A DNA stretch of 64,000 nucleotides from Bacillota bacterium (lineage in GTDB: Bacteria > Bacillota > Clostridia > Peptostreptococcales > Anaerovoracaceae): positions 1-64,000 of the forward strand of contig JAEZLP010000034.1 in assembly GCA_023415235.1 (NCBI GenBank), written 5' to 3'. The translations under genes and the position numbers were made by a program. Under the pieces are notes generated by a model that saw nothing but the letters and a program-made list of their open reading frames with translations, was not told the origin of the DNA and did no database searches. Shown here piece by piece: positions 8,460 through 16,565 of this stretch. Each line of letters starts with the position of its first letter. The stretch's first letter is position 1.

Positions 8460-8759
8460 CTAGAAACTCATTGACCATAATATGGAGATGATAATTCTTC
8501 TGATAATGCTCAGGCCGATCAAAGCCAAAACCGGAGAGAAGTCTATGGTACCCATCATGTTGAATCTTGCGAGCAGCATTCTGCATGGCGCAATAATCGG
8601 CTCCGTGATCCGGATCACCACAGAATAGATTTTGCCCAGAGTATCGTAAGGGTTTCTCACGAACCAACTGAGGATTGCTCTTCCCAGGATCAGATAGATC
8701 AAAACCTCGAAAAATAAATTCACTGCATTAATTAATAACATCATTCCGTTTATCTCCAA
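8460..8759 (-). CDS. YggT family membrane protein
   Basis: A 99-residue protein with two membrane helices (about residues 5-27 and 68-93) separated by the conserved loop WFVRNPYDTLGKIYSVVIRITEPIIAP, which contains the family pattern of an N-P pair followed by TEPII.P. Function is not settled; YggT/YlmG proteins associate with division and, in plastids, nucleoid placement. It overlaps the end of sepF by 10 bp. Confidence 0.88.
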   Translation of the reverse strand: MEINGMMLLINAVNLFFEVLIYLILGRAILSWFVRNPYDTLGKIYSVVIRITEPIIAPCRMLLARFNMMGTIDFSPVLALIGLSIIRRIIISILWSMSF

Positions 8760-9268
8760 ATATTCTTGGGGGAGCCGCTGAAATCGATCCCCTTGTGATC
8801 AATATTCGCTGTAACATCTACATTTTCCGGCGCAAATATAAAAATGTTGTTGGCAACCTTCTGGACATTTCCGTTTAATGCATATGTAGCGCCGCTTAAA
8901 AAATCGAAAATCTTTCGTGCGGTGTCCGATTCCACCTTTTCCAGATTGATGATGACAGGTTTCTTTGCCTTCAGATTGTCCACCAGTTTTGGGCATTCAT
9001 CGAAGCTTTTCGGTTCAATGACCACCATTTTAAACTGATTTGTGTTCGGAGTGACATTTTTATTTTGTATCGGGAGAACCCGGCTGTCCTTCAGATCCTT
9101 CACTTCCTTGCTGTCATTTCTGGATGCAAGATAGGAATCTCTTGGATCTACGGGCTTTCTTTCCATGGACGATGAAGATGGCGCAGGGGTTTCGTCCAGT
9201 ACGTCTTCGTCCTCTATTTCTTCAATACCGATCAGTGTTTTCAGCTTGTAAAACAAACCTTCTCCCAT
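8750..9268 (-). CDS. sepF: Cell division protein SepF
   Basis: SepF anchors FtsZ filaments to the membrane and aligns them in the ring. The protein has 172 residues. The N-terminal MGEGLFYKLKTLIGI is an amphipathic membrane-targeting helix, followed by a Pro/Ser-rich acidic linker (about 15-70) and the conserved SepF domain with VIEPKSFDECPKLVDNLK and FLSGATYALNG. An AGGAGG-like site precedes its ATG. It stands between yggS and yggT, as in many Firmicutes. Confidence 0.94.
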   Translation of the reverse strand: MGEGLFYKLKTLIGIEEIEDEDVLDETPAPSSSSMERKPVDPRDSYLASRNDSKEVKDLKDSRVLPIQNKNVTPNTNQFKMVVIEPKSFDECPKLVDNLKAKKPVIINLEKVESDTARKIFDFLSGATYALNGNVQKVANNIFIFAPENVDVTANIDHKGIDFSGSPKNIWR

Positions 9269-9337
9269 TGTATTACCTCCTCGTAATATTGGCTTTGGCG
9301 CTGCACCATGCAGCCGGTTAAATTATCTGCTTCAATT

Positions 9338-10042
9338 TTATATCTGCTTGTTGTAATTTCGTTCTCCAAAAATCGCCGTCCCAACCCGGATCAGATTGGA
9401 TCCCTCCAGAATGGCAGCTTCATAATCATGGGACATTCCCATGGATAAATACCGGAAATCCAGCTGCGGATGCGGGAAGGATGAATACCGGTCGTACAGC
9501 TCCTTTACTTCCTTGAAGTATACTCTGACATCCTCGGGATCATCCTCAAACGGCGCAATGCACATTAAGCCTCTGATTCTGATATTCGGGCAGTTTTTCA
9601 GAATTTCTTCTATTAGTTTCCCCGTTTCCTCTGTAGTAATTCCGAATTTGCTTTCTTCCTGCGCCGCATTGACCTGAACCAGAATATCCATCACCCTTCC
9701 ATGGGCTTTCGCCCTCTTGTCGATTTCCTCAGCAAGCCGGAAGGTATCGACGGAATGGATCATCGATACCTTGTCGATAATATATTTTACCTTATTTGTC
9801 TGCAAATGTCCAATCATATGCCAGCGCACGGGCTTCACAGCGTCATACTTTTCCATGATCTCCTGGACCTTGTTTTCTCCGATATCTGTAATCCCCGCAT
9901 CGATGGCCTCGTTGATTTCTTCCGCCGACCTTGTCTTGGTAACCGCTACAAGCAGCACTTCACCGGGCTTTCGTCCGACTTTTGCTGCAATTTCATCCTT
10001 ATTTTTATTGATTGCATCAATGTTTTCCCTGATCGTTCCCAT
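9338..10042 (-). CDS. yggS: YggS/YlmE family pyridoxal phosphate homeostasis protein
   Basis: A 234-residue single-domain PLP-binding protein with an alanine racemase-like barrel. The PLP lysine lies in LLVAVTKTRS (near residue 35), and the family hallmarks GENKVQEIMEKYD, WHMIGHLQTNKVKYI and LSMGMSHDYEAAI are all present. The family keeps vitamin B6 vitamers and amino-acid pools balanced without a clear catalytic activity. It sits next to sepF, as ylmE does in Bacillus. Confidence 0.94.
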   Translation of the reverse strand: MGTIRENIDAINKNKDEIAAKVGRKPGEVLLVAVTKTRSAEEINEAIDAGITDIGENKVQEIMEKYDAVKPVRWHMIGHLQTNKVKYIIDKVSMIHSVDTFRLAEEIDKRAKAHGRVMDILVQVNAAQEESKFGITTEETGKLIEEILKNCPNIRIRGLMCIAPFEDDPEDVRVYFKEVKELYDRYSSFPHPQLDFRYLSMGMSHDYEAAILEGSNLIRVGTAIFGERNYNKQI

Positions 10043-10089
10043 CGCTTCTGCTGCTCCTCCCTTGAATAACCTGGTACGCTCATATTGAT

Positions 10090-11283
10090 TTAATTGGGTT
10101 TCTTCAGTATTTCATCATAGATGTTCACCGTTTCCACCTTTGTGGCTCCGTCATCTGTATAGAAATAGGACACCTCAACCAAAGACCATTCCCCGTCGCT
10201 GGTTATGATTTTAACCGGCTTAAAGACATATTCTCCGCTCTTGTCCTTCACATACACGCCCGGTTGTCCGTCTTGAGTGGTAATACTTTCGTTTTCAATG
10301 ATCAGTCCGCTGTAATCCGACGTGATGACCTCCGCTTCCAGTTTTCTGATCTGAGTAAATTCTTCGTAATAACGGTTGAATTCCAATATAACGAGCCATT
10401 GTCCATCGTCGTCGAGAATATCGTATATGATCCCGTCCACCTGGCCCAAGGGCAGGTTTATGGTCGCCTTTTTCCCTTTTTCATACTTTACGATGTTTTC
10501 CGGAGCCACCCAGAAAACCGCGTACCATTTTTTATGATCCACAAGCTTGTACAATGGTTCCCTGGCAAGGGTCGTTTCCCTGGCCACATTTTGGACGTCG
10601 ATTTTCAGTCCCAGAATTTTATGCCTGCTGAGCAGCGCCATATTCTCAGGCGTGAATTCAGACTCATAGCCGTCTATGTAATAACTGACCACTCCGTTTT
10701 GCTGGCTGATATAATACTCCGGTATGACTCCAGATCCGTTGACGGACTGATTCTGTTTTATGATCTCCTCTTTGGCGGCATTATCGTTTGCCTGGATATA
10801 TTCTTTCTTTTGATTGAGCCTCAAGATCTGCTGCTCCATTCTGGACGCCAGCTCCTGCTCGCCTGCGTTCATGGCGGTATCCCGCTGGTTTTCCAGTTTT
10901 GCAATCTGGGTTCTTATTTTCTTGATATCGTCGCTGAAGATGCTTTCTCCGCCGTTAAACCTGGAAATCCGCTCCATAAGATTCTGGTAGCTGCTTTCCC
11001 TGTCATCCAGGCCGCCCGATGTAATATCGAGTATCTTAATGCCTTTCCTGACCTGCTCCCCTTCCTGCACATAATAATCAATGTTTCCCGATTTGTTCGC
11101 AAAATAAACCGTCTCATTTCTGACGATATAGGCGGTTACCTGGTCAGTCACCTGAAGGCTTCCATACTCAATAATTTCCGTCTTCTTCAGTGCGCCGGTA
11201 ACGTGTGGAAATACATAGATTATGATGAAAAGAATTACCAGGGTTGTACAAAACAGCGCGATGACACTTTTTTTCTTTTTCAT
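10090..11283 (-). CDS. HlyD-like membrane-anchored adaptor protein
   Basis: A 397-residue protein with a short cytoplasmic MKKKK start, one membrane helix (about 6-24), a biotinyl-lipoyl-like half motif (GSLQVTDQVTAYIVRNE), a coiled coil at about 85-165, and beta-rich domains to the end. This is the build of HlyD/RND-type periplasmic adaptors, facing outside in a monoderm cell. The start at 11283 has GGAGG ten bases upstream. No transporter partner lies beside it; its neighbours are yggS and sepF, suggesting a cell-envelope role near division. Confidence 0.75.
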   Translation of the reverse strand: MKKKKSVIALFCTTLVILFIIIYVFPHVTGALKKTEIIEYGSLQVTDQVTAYIVRNETVYFANKSGNIDYYVQEGEQVRKGIKILDITSGGLDDRESSYQNLMERISRFNGGESIFSDDIKKIRTQIAKLENQRDTAMNAGEQELASRMEQQILRLNQKKEYIQANDNAAKEEIIKQNQSVNGSGVIPEYYISQQNGVVSYYIDGYESEFTPENMALLSRHKILGLKIDVQNVARETTLAREPLYKLVDHKKWYAVFWVAPENIVKYEKGKKATINLPLGQVDGIIYDILDDDGQWLVILEFNRYYEEFTQIRKLEAEVITSDYSGLIIENESITTQDGQPGVYVKDKSGEYVFKPVKIITSDGEWSLVEVSYFYTDDGATKVETVNIYDEILKKPN

Positions 11284-11318
11284 GGCATCCGTACCTCCGC
11301 CCAATCTTTCAGCCTTTA

Positions 11319-11347
11319 ATTATATATGAATGCCCGGTCAATTACAA
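11319..11347 (-). promoter_or_regulatory. Sigma-A promoter for the HlyD/yggS/sepF unit
   Basis: On the minus strand TTGTAA (11347-11342) and TATAAT (11324-11319) are separated by 17 bp, about 35 bp upstream of the start of the HlyD-like gene. It follows the end of trmD, so the division cluster seems to have its own promoter. Confidence 0.7.
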
Positions 11348-11399
11348 CCATCCGCAGTAAAATCCCGTGAAAAATAACATCGGCAATATCCTTGAAAAA

Positions 11400-12140
11400 T
11401 CAATCGTCATCGGTAATTTTCTGCAGTATTTTCTTCTCTTCCTTGGTGATTTCCTTCTCTTTTTTCAGGTACTCTTCCCAAAGATCCGGCCTTCTCTTCT
11501 TAGTCAGCTTCAATGATTCCTCATACTGCCAGAGATGAATCAACTTGTGATTTCCGGAAACCAGCACCTCAGGAACATCCATGCCCTCATATTGCCTGGG
11601 CTTCGTATACTGAGGGTATTCCAGCAGCCCGGAATAAATCGACTCCTCGTTATGGGCGTCGCTGCTTCCCAGCACCTCGGGAATCATTCGTGCCACCGCA
11701 TCGATGAGAACCATGGCCGGCAGCTCTCCGCCGGTAAGAATATAGTCTCCGATAGAAACCTCCTCCATATTCCAGCGATCAATGATTCTCTGATCAATTC
11801 CCTCATAGTGACCACAGAGAATCACCAGGCTCTCCTCCCGGGCAAGCTCGGAAATCAGTTCCTGATCCAGAATCCGTCCTCTCGGAGACATGTAAAGAAT
11901 CCGTTTTTTCTCGGCTTCCACGGCATCCAGCGCGCGAAAAACCGGATCGGCCAGCATAACCATGCCGGCGCCGCCTCCGAAGGGATAATCATCTGCCTTT
12001 TTATGCTTGTCCCGGCTGTAATCCCTGATGTTGGTAAGACGGATATCCAGAATTCCGTTTTCCCTAGCTCTTCCCAGGATGCTCTCCTCCGTAACCGGAC
12101 TGAACATTTCCGGGAAAAGGGTCAATATATCGATCTTCAT
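11400..12140 (-). CDS. trmD: tRNA (guanine-N1)-methyltransferase
   Basis: TrmD methylates G37 next to the anticodon with S-adenosylmethionine, preventing frameshifts. The 246-residue protein has MKIDILTLFPEMF at its start, GGGAGMVMLADP (near 54-65), LCGHYEGIDQRI (about 109-120), and the trefoil-knot segment SIGDYILTGGELP. Length is typical. It is 16 bp downstream of rimM. The usual downstream gene rplS is absent here. Confidence 0.96.
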   Translation of the reverse strand: MKIDILTLFPEMFSPVTEESILGRARENGILDIRLTNIRDYSRDKHKKADDYPFGGGAGMVMLADPVFRALDAVEAEKKRILYMSPRGRILDQELISELAREESLVILCGHYEGIDQRIIDRWNMEEVSIGDYILTGGELPAMVLIDAVARMIPEVLGSSDAHNEESIYSGLLEYPQYTKPRQYEGMDVPEVLVSGNHKLIHLWQYEESLKLTKKRRPDLWEEYLKKEKEITKEEKKILQKITDDD

Positions 12141-12156
12141 AACCTGCTCCTCGATT

Positions 12157-12651
12157 CTATTCCATCAGGCCCTCGATCAGCCTTACCGTAATGAACCTGC
12201 TTTTCGTGTCTATGTTTAAAATAAATTCATCCACAGCGGGAATCAGAAATTTCCCATTATTCTCCCGTTCCACCTCATACAGATCCTGAGCGCTGTTTTT
12301 GATCACGTCGCACAGGGTTCCGATCTGAGAGCCGTGCTCGTCCACCACCTTCATCCCGATCAATTCAAAAATATGATAGGTATCCTCCGGCAGCACTCTG
12401 AGCCCAGTCTCGTCGATCGAAACGTCCTCGCCTTTGTGACGCTCGGCTTCTGTCCGGTCATCAATGCCTTCCAGCTTGAGAATGACCATTTCTTTCATGT
12501 ATCTGACGCCCGAGATTCGGTACGGAGTATTCTCAAGATAAACCTTTTCCAATTCCTCGAACCGCTCCTTGTAATCCGAAAAGTGGTAGACCTTCAGCTC
12601 CCCTTTCAGTCCCACCACATTGACTACCTGTCCAATTTTGATTTTTTCCAT
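12157..12651 (-). CDS. rimM: 16S rRNA processing protein RimM
   Basis: RimM binds S19 and helps mature the head of the 30S subunit. The 164-residue protein has the RimM N-terminal barrel (IKIGQVVNVVGLKGELKV) and a C-terminal PRC barrel (YHIFELIGMKVVDEHG, then FLIPAVDEFILNID). The ATG at 12651 has AGAGGAAG upstream; the longer frame to 12693 does not. A terminator-like hairpin lies between khpA and this gene and may lower its expression relative to the upstream genes. Confidence 0.94.
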   Translation of the reverse strand: MEKIKIGQVVNVVGLKGELKVYHFSDYKERFEELEKVYLENTPYRISGVRYMKEMVILKLEGIDDRTEAERHKGEDVSIDETGLRVLPEDTYHIFELIGMKVVDEHGSQIGTLCDVIKNSAQDLYEVERENNGKFLIPAVDEFILNIDTKSRFITVRLIEGLME

Positions 12652-12726
12652 GACTTCCTCTGTTTTTTTTTTTGCAATGCCCGATAAAAGCATCCCGTTT
12701 CGATTTGATTCAAAATATAAAATATA

Positions 12727-12750
12727 GGCACATATACGAATATATGTGCC
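12727..12750 (-). terminator. UUCG-loop hairpin between khpA and rimM
   Basis: A perfect 10-bp stem closes a tetraloop that reads UUCG on the minus strand. It is followed by the U-rich tail TATATTTTATATTTTG. It lies 31 bp after khpA and 75 bp before rimM, inside an otherwise co-directional operon, so it may act as a partial terminator or a stabilising 3' end. Confidence 0.65.
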
Positions 12751-12781
12751 ACAAACTACATGTTAGCAGTATTGCAGAATC

Positions 12782-13012
12782 CTATTGAACGATTTCTACT
12801 ACCACTTTTTTATTTGCTTTGGTTGCTGCGGCTTTCACAACAGTACGAAGCGCTTTGGCGATTCTCCCCTGCTTGCCGATTACCTTGCCCATATCGTCAG
12901 GAGCAACCTTCAGCTCGATCACAATAGCCTGTCTTCCTTCTACCTCTTTTACTTCTACCGCATCAGGATTATCAACAAGTGATTTTGCAATAGCTTCAAC
13001 CAATTCTACCAT
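12782..13012 (-). CDS. khpA: KH-domain RNA-binding protein KhpA
   Basis: A 76-residue single KH domain protein with the GxxG loop as GKQG (about residue 44) in VIGKQGRIAKALRTVVKAA. KhpA pairs with KhpB/Jag in RNA binding and in cell elongation control in Firmicutes. It lies 18 bp after rpsP, in the standard order rpsP-khpA-rimM-trmD. Confidence 0.93.
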   Translation of the reverse strand: MVELVEAIAKSLVDNPDAVEVKEVEGRQAIVIELKVAPDDMGKVIGKQGRIAKALRTVVKAAATKANKKVVVEIVQ

Positions 13013-13030
13013 AAGTTTTCACCGCTTTCC

Positions 13031-13276
13031 TTATTCTATAATTCCTGATTTTTTGAAAAGACTTTTTACAGTGTCGGTAGGCTGAGCTCCGTTTGAAATC
13101 CATTTCTTCGCCGCTTCTGCATCGATCTTGACGTCAGCCGGATCTGTGAGCGGATTGTAGTATCCGATTTCCTCAATAAACTTGCCGTCTCTTGGTGAAC
13201 GGGAGTCTGCAACTACTACTCTATAAAAAGGTTTCTTATGCGCTCCCATTCTCTTCAGTCTGATTTTTACTGCCAT
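13031..13276 (-). CDS. rpsP: 30S ribosomal protein S16
   Basis: An 81-residue ribosomal protein starting MAVKIRLKRMGAHKKPFYRV, the classic S16 start, and carrying DSRSPRDGKFIEEIGYYNP. The ATG has a strong AAAAGGAGGTGG site seven bases upstream; the longer frame to 13348 is an artefact. S16 is an early assembly protein of the 30S body. Confidence 0.97.
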   Translation of the reverse strand: MAVKIRLKRMGAHKKPFYRVVVADSRSPRDGKFIEEIGYYNPLTDPADVKIDAEAAKKWISNGAQPTDTVKSLFKKSGIIE

Positions 13277-13410
13277 ATGTTCCACCTCCTTTTTGGTGCC
13301 AGCAGGTTTCCTTTCCCGGAAGCAATTCTCTCTTTCCGGACCGGACAACCATCTTGTGCAATCTTATCATGTTATATGAAAACTCAGTTCTATCTGAATT
13401 TATCACCTTG

Positions 13411-13452
13411 GTTAGAATCTCTTGAACATCAGTTAGAATCCCTTGAACATCC
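13411..13452. repeat. 21-bp tandem duplication at the ffh 3' end
   Basis: Two adjacent 21-bp units, 13411-13431 and 13432-13452, differ at only two positions. The second encodes the last codons and stop of ffh (MFKGF-stop); the first repeats them outside the gene (MFKRF-stop). It is a recent slippage duplication with no clear function. Confidence 0.8.
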
Positions 13453-14770
13453 TGTTTCTCTTGAACTTCGGAGCATTGGAGAATTGCTTCATCATTTTTC
13501 TAGCCTCGTCGTATCTCTTGATCAGGTTGTTGATTTTGCTGACCGGCTGTCCGCTGCCTGCGGCGATTCTCTTTCTCCTGCTGGCGTTCAGAATGGAAGG
13601 ATCCCTTCGTTCCTCTTTTGTCATGGATTGGATGATGGCTTCCATCTGGATAAACTCCTTTTCACCGCTTTCCATGTCCACATCCTTCATGGCCTTGCTG
13701 TTCATGCCGGGCATCATATCAAGGATTTTGGCCAGCCCGCCCATCTTTTTAATCTGCCCGATCTGATCCAGGAAATCCTCCAGCGTGAACTCGTTCTTCT
13801 TCATCTTTCGCTCGAGTTCAGCGGCCTTTTCCTCATCGTAGCTTTCCTGAGCCTTCTCAATGAGGCTCATCATGTCGCCCATGCCAAGAATTCTGGATGC
13901 CATGCGCTCCGGATGGAACGGCTCCAGCGCATCGAACTTTTCACCCATACCGATGAACTTGATCGGCTTTCCGGTAACCGCCTTGGCTGACAGCGCTGCC
14001 CCGCCTCTGGTGTCGCCGTCCAGCTTGGTCATGATGATACCGTCGATACCAAGCCTTTCGTTGAAGCCTTCCGCCGCATTCACCGCATCCTGTCCGGTCA
14101 TAGCGTCCACGACGAGGAGAATCTCATGGGGCCTGGTCTTCTGCTTGATCCTGACAAGCTCCTCCATCAATTCGTCGTCAATATGCAACCGGCCCGACGT
14201 ATCCAGAATGAGTACGTCATAACCCTTGTATTCCGCCTCCTTCATCGCTTTTTCCGCTATGATCTCCGGCTGTCTGCAGTCACGCATGGTGAAAACAGGT
14301 ACATCTACGCTTTTCCCTACGATTTCCAGCTGGTCGATAGCGGCCGGACGGTAGACGTCGCAGGCGGCTAGCATGGGCTTTTTGCCATTTTTCTTCAGAT
14401 AATTCGCCAGCTTTCCGCAGGTGGTGGTCTTACCGGTACCCTGAAGTCCTGCCATCAGGATTACCGTAAACCCCTTTGGAGAATAGGTCAGCTTGCTGTT
14501 GGTTCCTCCCATCAGGGCCACAAGCTCGTCGTTTACGATTTTGATTACCTGCTGAGCGGGAGTCAGACTGGCCAGGACATCTTGTCCCAGCGCCTTTTCC
14601 TTCACGCTTTCCACAAACTGTTTTACGACCTTGAAATTCACGTCTGCTTCCAGCAGCGCAAGCTTTACTTCCCGCATCGCTTCATTGATGTCCGCTTCCG
14701 TAAGAATTCCCTTGCCCTTCAGCTTTTTGAAAACGCCCTGCAGTTTTTCCGATAGTCCTTCAAACGCCAT
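13433..14770 (-). CDS. ffh: Signal recognition particle GTPase Ffh
   Basis: Ffh binds SRP RNA and signal sequences and docks on FtsY to deliver membrane proteins. The 445-residue protein has the N domain, the G domain with the P-loop GLQGTGKTTTCGKLA (about 107-121), DTSGRLH and TKLDGDTRGG, and the methionine-rich M domain from about 300, with RKRIAAGSGQPVSKIN. It follows ylxM by 13 bp. The gap of 156 bp before rpsP suggests rpsP may also have its own promoter. Confidence 0.97.
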   Translation of the reverse strand: MAFEGLSEKLQGVFKKLKGKGILTEADINEAMREVKLALLEADVNFKVVKQFVESVKEKALGQDVLASLTPAQQVIKIVNDELVALMGGTNSKLTYSPKGFTVILMAGLQGTGKTTTCGKLANYLKKNGKKPMLAACDVYRPAAIDQLEIVGKSVDVPVFTMRDCRQPEIIAEKAMKEAEYKGYDVLILDTSGRLHIDDELMEELVRIKQKTRPHEILLVVDAMTGQDAVNAAEGFNERLGIDGIIMTKLDGDTRGGAALSAKAVTGKPIKFIGMGEKFDALEPFHPERMASRILGMGDMMSLIEKAQESYDEEKAAELERKMKKNEFTLEDFLDQIGQIKKMGGLAKILDMMPGMNSKAMKDVDMESGEKEFIQMEAIIQSMTKEERRDPSILNASRRKRIAAGSGQPVSKINNLIKRYDEARKMMKQFSNAPKFKRNRMFKGF

Positions 14771-14783
14771 ATCCCGGCTCTCC

Positions 14784-15140
14784 TCATTCGTTGATTTTAT
14801 CTATAATGGATTTAATATGCTCAAGTCGTTTTGTCAGCTCTGTGTTCAGGCTGTTTTCCAATATAAGGCTGTTTATTTCCGAATCAATCCGGGCGATCGC
14901 CTCTTCCGTCGCTGCAAATTTTTTGATCAGGCCTAGCTTGCTTTCATATTCGTGCAAAGCCTTCTCGGCTTTCTTGACCGCGTCATGAACCCCCTGCCTG
15001 CTGATCCCATATTCCTCCGCTATTTCGGAAAGGGAATAATTATCCTCATGGTAGAGCTTCAGCAGTTCCTGCTGCTTTGCAGTGAGCAACTGACCATAAA
15101 AATCATATAGCATACTAATTTCTATCATCTTCTCAAACAT
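14784..15140 (-). CDS. ylxM: YlxM/p13 family DNA-binding-like SRP accessory protein
   Basis: A 118-residue protein with a sigma-like helix-turn-helix: LTAKQQELLKLYHEDNYSLS, then EIAEEYGISRQGVHDAVKKA (about 15-58), followed by a coiled C-terminal helix. YlxM is always next to ffh; in streptococci it stimulates SRP activity. The ATG at 15140 follows AGAGG in a tandemly duplicated 24-bp unit; a TTG at 15146 is an alternative start. Confidence 0.9.
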   Translation of the reverse strand: MFEKMIEISMLYDFYGQLLTAKQQELLKLYHEDNYSLSEIAEEYGISRQGVHDAVKKAEKALHEYESKLGLIKKFAATEEAIARIDSEINSLILENSLNTELTKRLEHIKSIIDKINE

Positions 15141-15186
15141 CTGCAATCAGCCTCTGTGTCAGATCTGCGATCAGCCTTTGTGTCGG
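15139..15186. repeat. 24-bp tandem duplication over the ylxM start
   Basis: Units 15139-15162 and 15163-15186 differ at only three positions. Each carries a purine-rich stretch resembling a ribosome binding site on the minus strand. The inner unit holds the site used by ylxM. Confidence 0.7.
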
Positions 15187-15245
15187 ATCTTCATTCGACC
15201 GTATGTGCCAAGCAAATGTACTTGACACCGTACTCAATTTAACAT

Positions 15246-15295
15246 AAAAAACAACTGCTGTCAAGCTAAAAAACTTGCCAGCAGTTTTTGTTTTT
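15246..15295 (-). terminator. Intrinsic terminator after sppA
   Basis: A long stem with one internal mismatch surrounds the loop CTAAAAAA-side region; on the minus strand CTGCTGGCAAG pairs with CTTGACAGCAG and TTGTTTTTTATG follows. A-rich sequence on the other side makes it nearly symmetrical, but only minus-strand genes flank it. It separates sppA from the ylxM-ffh operon. Confidence 0.8.
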
Positions 15296-15358
15296 ATCAT
15301 CGAGCTTTTACCTTTTTTCTCACCTGGTTTCTCACCTGGTTTTTTTCACAGGATCATA

Positions 15359-16390
15359 TTATTTCAGCAGCTTGCACTCGTAGCTGATAGGGAATCTGCT
15401 GTCCCCTTCGATTATATTCAGAATCGCGGAGACGTCGCCGCCCTTGAAATCAGGAAGCTTTGCGCTGCCTAAAAGGGTTCCCCACAGAGAATTATCCTTG
15501 TATACCACATCGATTACCTCGCAGCCCTGCAGCTTATATGCCGCTATCATGTCCTCCAACGCATCGTCGAGGGTGCCGATGGAATCCACGAGATTCAGCT
15601 CTAGCGCCTGTTCCGCCGTATAGATTCTTCCGTCCGAGAATCGCTGAACCTCGGACAGCTCTATGCCCCTTTCCTCAGATACAATTCCTGTAAACTGTTC
15701 ATAGGCATCATCCACAAGTGACTGGAAAATAGCCTGCTGCTCCGCGGTCAGAGGTTCCGTGATGCTGCCCATCGCCTTGTTTGAACCTGCGGTTATAGTA
15801 ACGGTATTCACTCCGTATTTCTCCAGCAGCTCTGAAATATCGTAAATTGTGCCGATGGTCACTCCGATGGATCCGGTCCATGTATTTCTGTTGGCTACGA
15901 TCTTGTCTGCAGCAGCAGAAATGTAGTACCCGCCCGATGCGGCCATGGATCCCATTGCAGCATAGACAGGACGGCCGGTTCGATCCTTATACTCCTTGAT
16001 CTTCAAATAAAGCTCGTCGCTTTCATAGACCCCGCCGCCCGGTGAATCCACGAATATCATAAGCCCGCGGTTATTGTGATCCGAAATCAATTCATCTATT
16101 TTTTCAAGGGTCCAATTGTGCTGATAACCGACAGGAATCCCGAAGGAATCCGTCTGCCCGGACGCTATGGTGCCCTCAACGTAAATCGTCGCGATATACG
16201 GCCCGTCTGCCGCTATCTTATCATTGCTGCCCCAGATGGCTTCCTTGATGCTGTTTCCGATCAAGGCCAGAACAATAACGCCTGCCAGGATGCACCCGAA
16301 GATAATCAGGTTTTTCCTCAGCCGTTTCCGATTTTTCTTTGCTTTTTCTGCTCCCAATGCTTCCATGTCGTATTCTCTGAATTCTGTCAT
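15359..16390 (-). CDS. sppA: Signal peptide peptidase SppA
   Basis: A 343-residue membrane-anchored serine protease of the S49 family that degrades cleaved signal peptides and, in Bacillus, helps resist antimicrobial peptides. One membrane helix lies at about 28-48. The Ser nucleophile is in MAASGGYYISAAAD (near 151), after DSPGGGVYESDEL, and the general-base lysine is probably in GSNKAMGS (near 206). It forms a single-gene unit with its own terminator. Confidence 0.92.
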   Translation of the reverse strand: MTEFREYDMEALGAEKAKKNRKRLRKNLIIFGCILAGVIVLALIGNSIKEAIWGSNDKIAADGPYIATIYVEGTIASGQTDSFGIPVGYQHNWTLEKIDELISDHNNRGLMIFVDSPGGGVYESDELYLKIKEYKDRTGRPVYAAMGSMAASGGYYISAAADKIVANRNTWTGSIGVTIGTIYDISELLEKYGVNTVTITAGSNKAMGSITEPLTAEQQAIFQSLVDDAYEQFTGIVSEERGIELSEVQRFSDGRIYTAEQALELNLVDSIGTLDDALEDMIAAYKLQGCEVIDVVYKDNSLWGTLLGSAKLPDFKGGDVSAILNIIEGDSRFPISYECKLLK

Positions 16391-16470
16391 ACCGAATCCC
16401 CTTTCATAACTTTCTTCATACCATTTTCCGCTTTTTTACACCTTCTGTCAATGGGCAATCAATTTAACTG

Positions 16471-16500
16471 TTGACAGTGTATTATGTCATATAGTACACT
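16471..16500 (+). promoter_or_regulatory. Promoter with YtrA-type operator
   Basis: TTGACA (16471-16476) and TACACT (16495-16500) are 18 bp apart. The same stretch is AGTGTA (16476-16481), 13 bp, TACACT (16495-16500), exactly the inverted repeat reported for Bacillus YtrA. The operator covers the spacer and the -10 box, so the GntR protein encoded next should repress its own operon. Confidence 0.85.
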
Positions 16501-16565
16501 GAGTACAGAATGAAACCGGAGAAATCCGGCTCGTTCCTGACTAATAAAAAAGGAGGGGGATCATT

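Noticed and set aside
10264..11319. 351-residue plus-strand frame
   Set aside because: Antisense shadow of the HlyD-like gene; no ribosome site.
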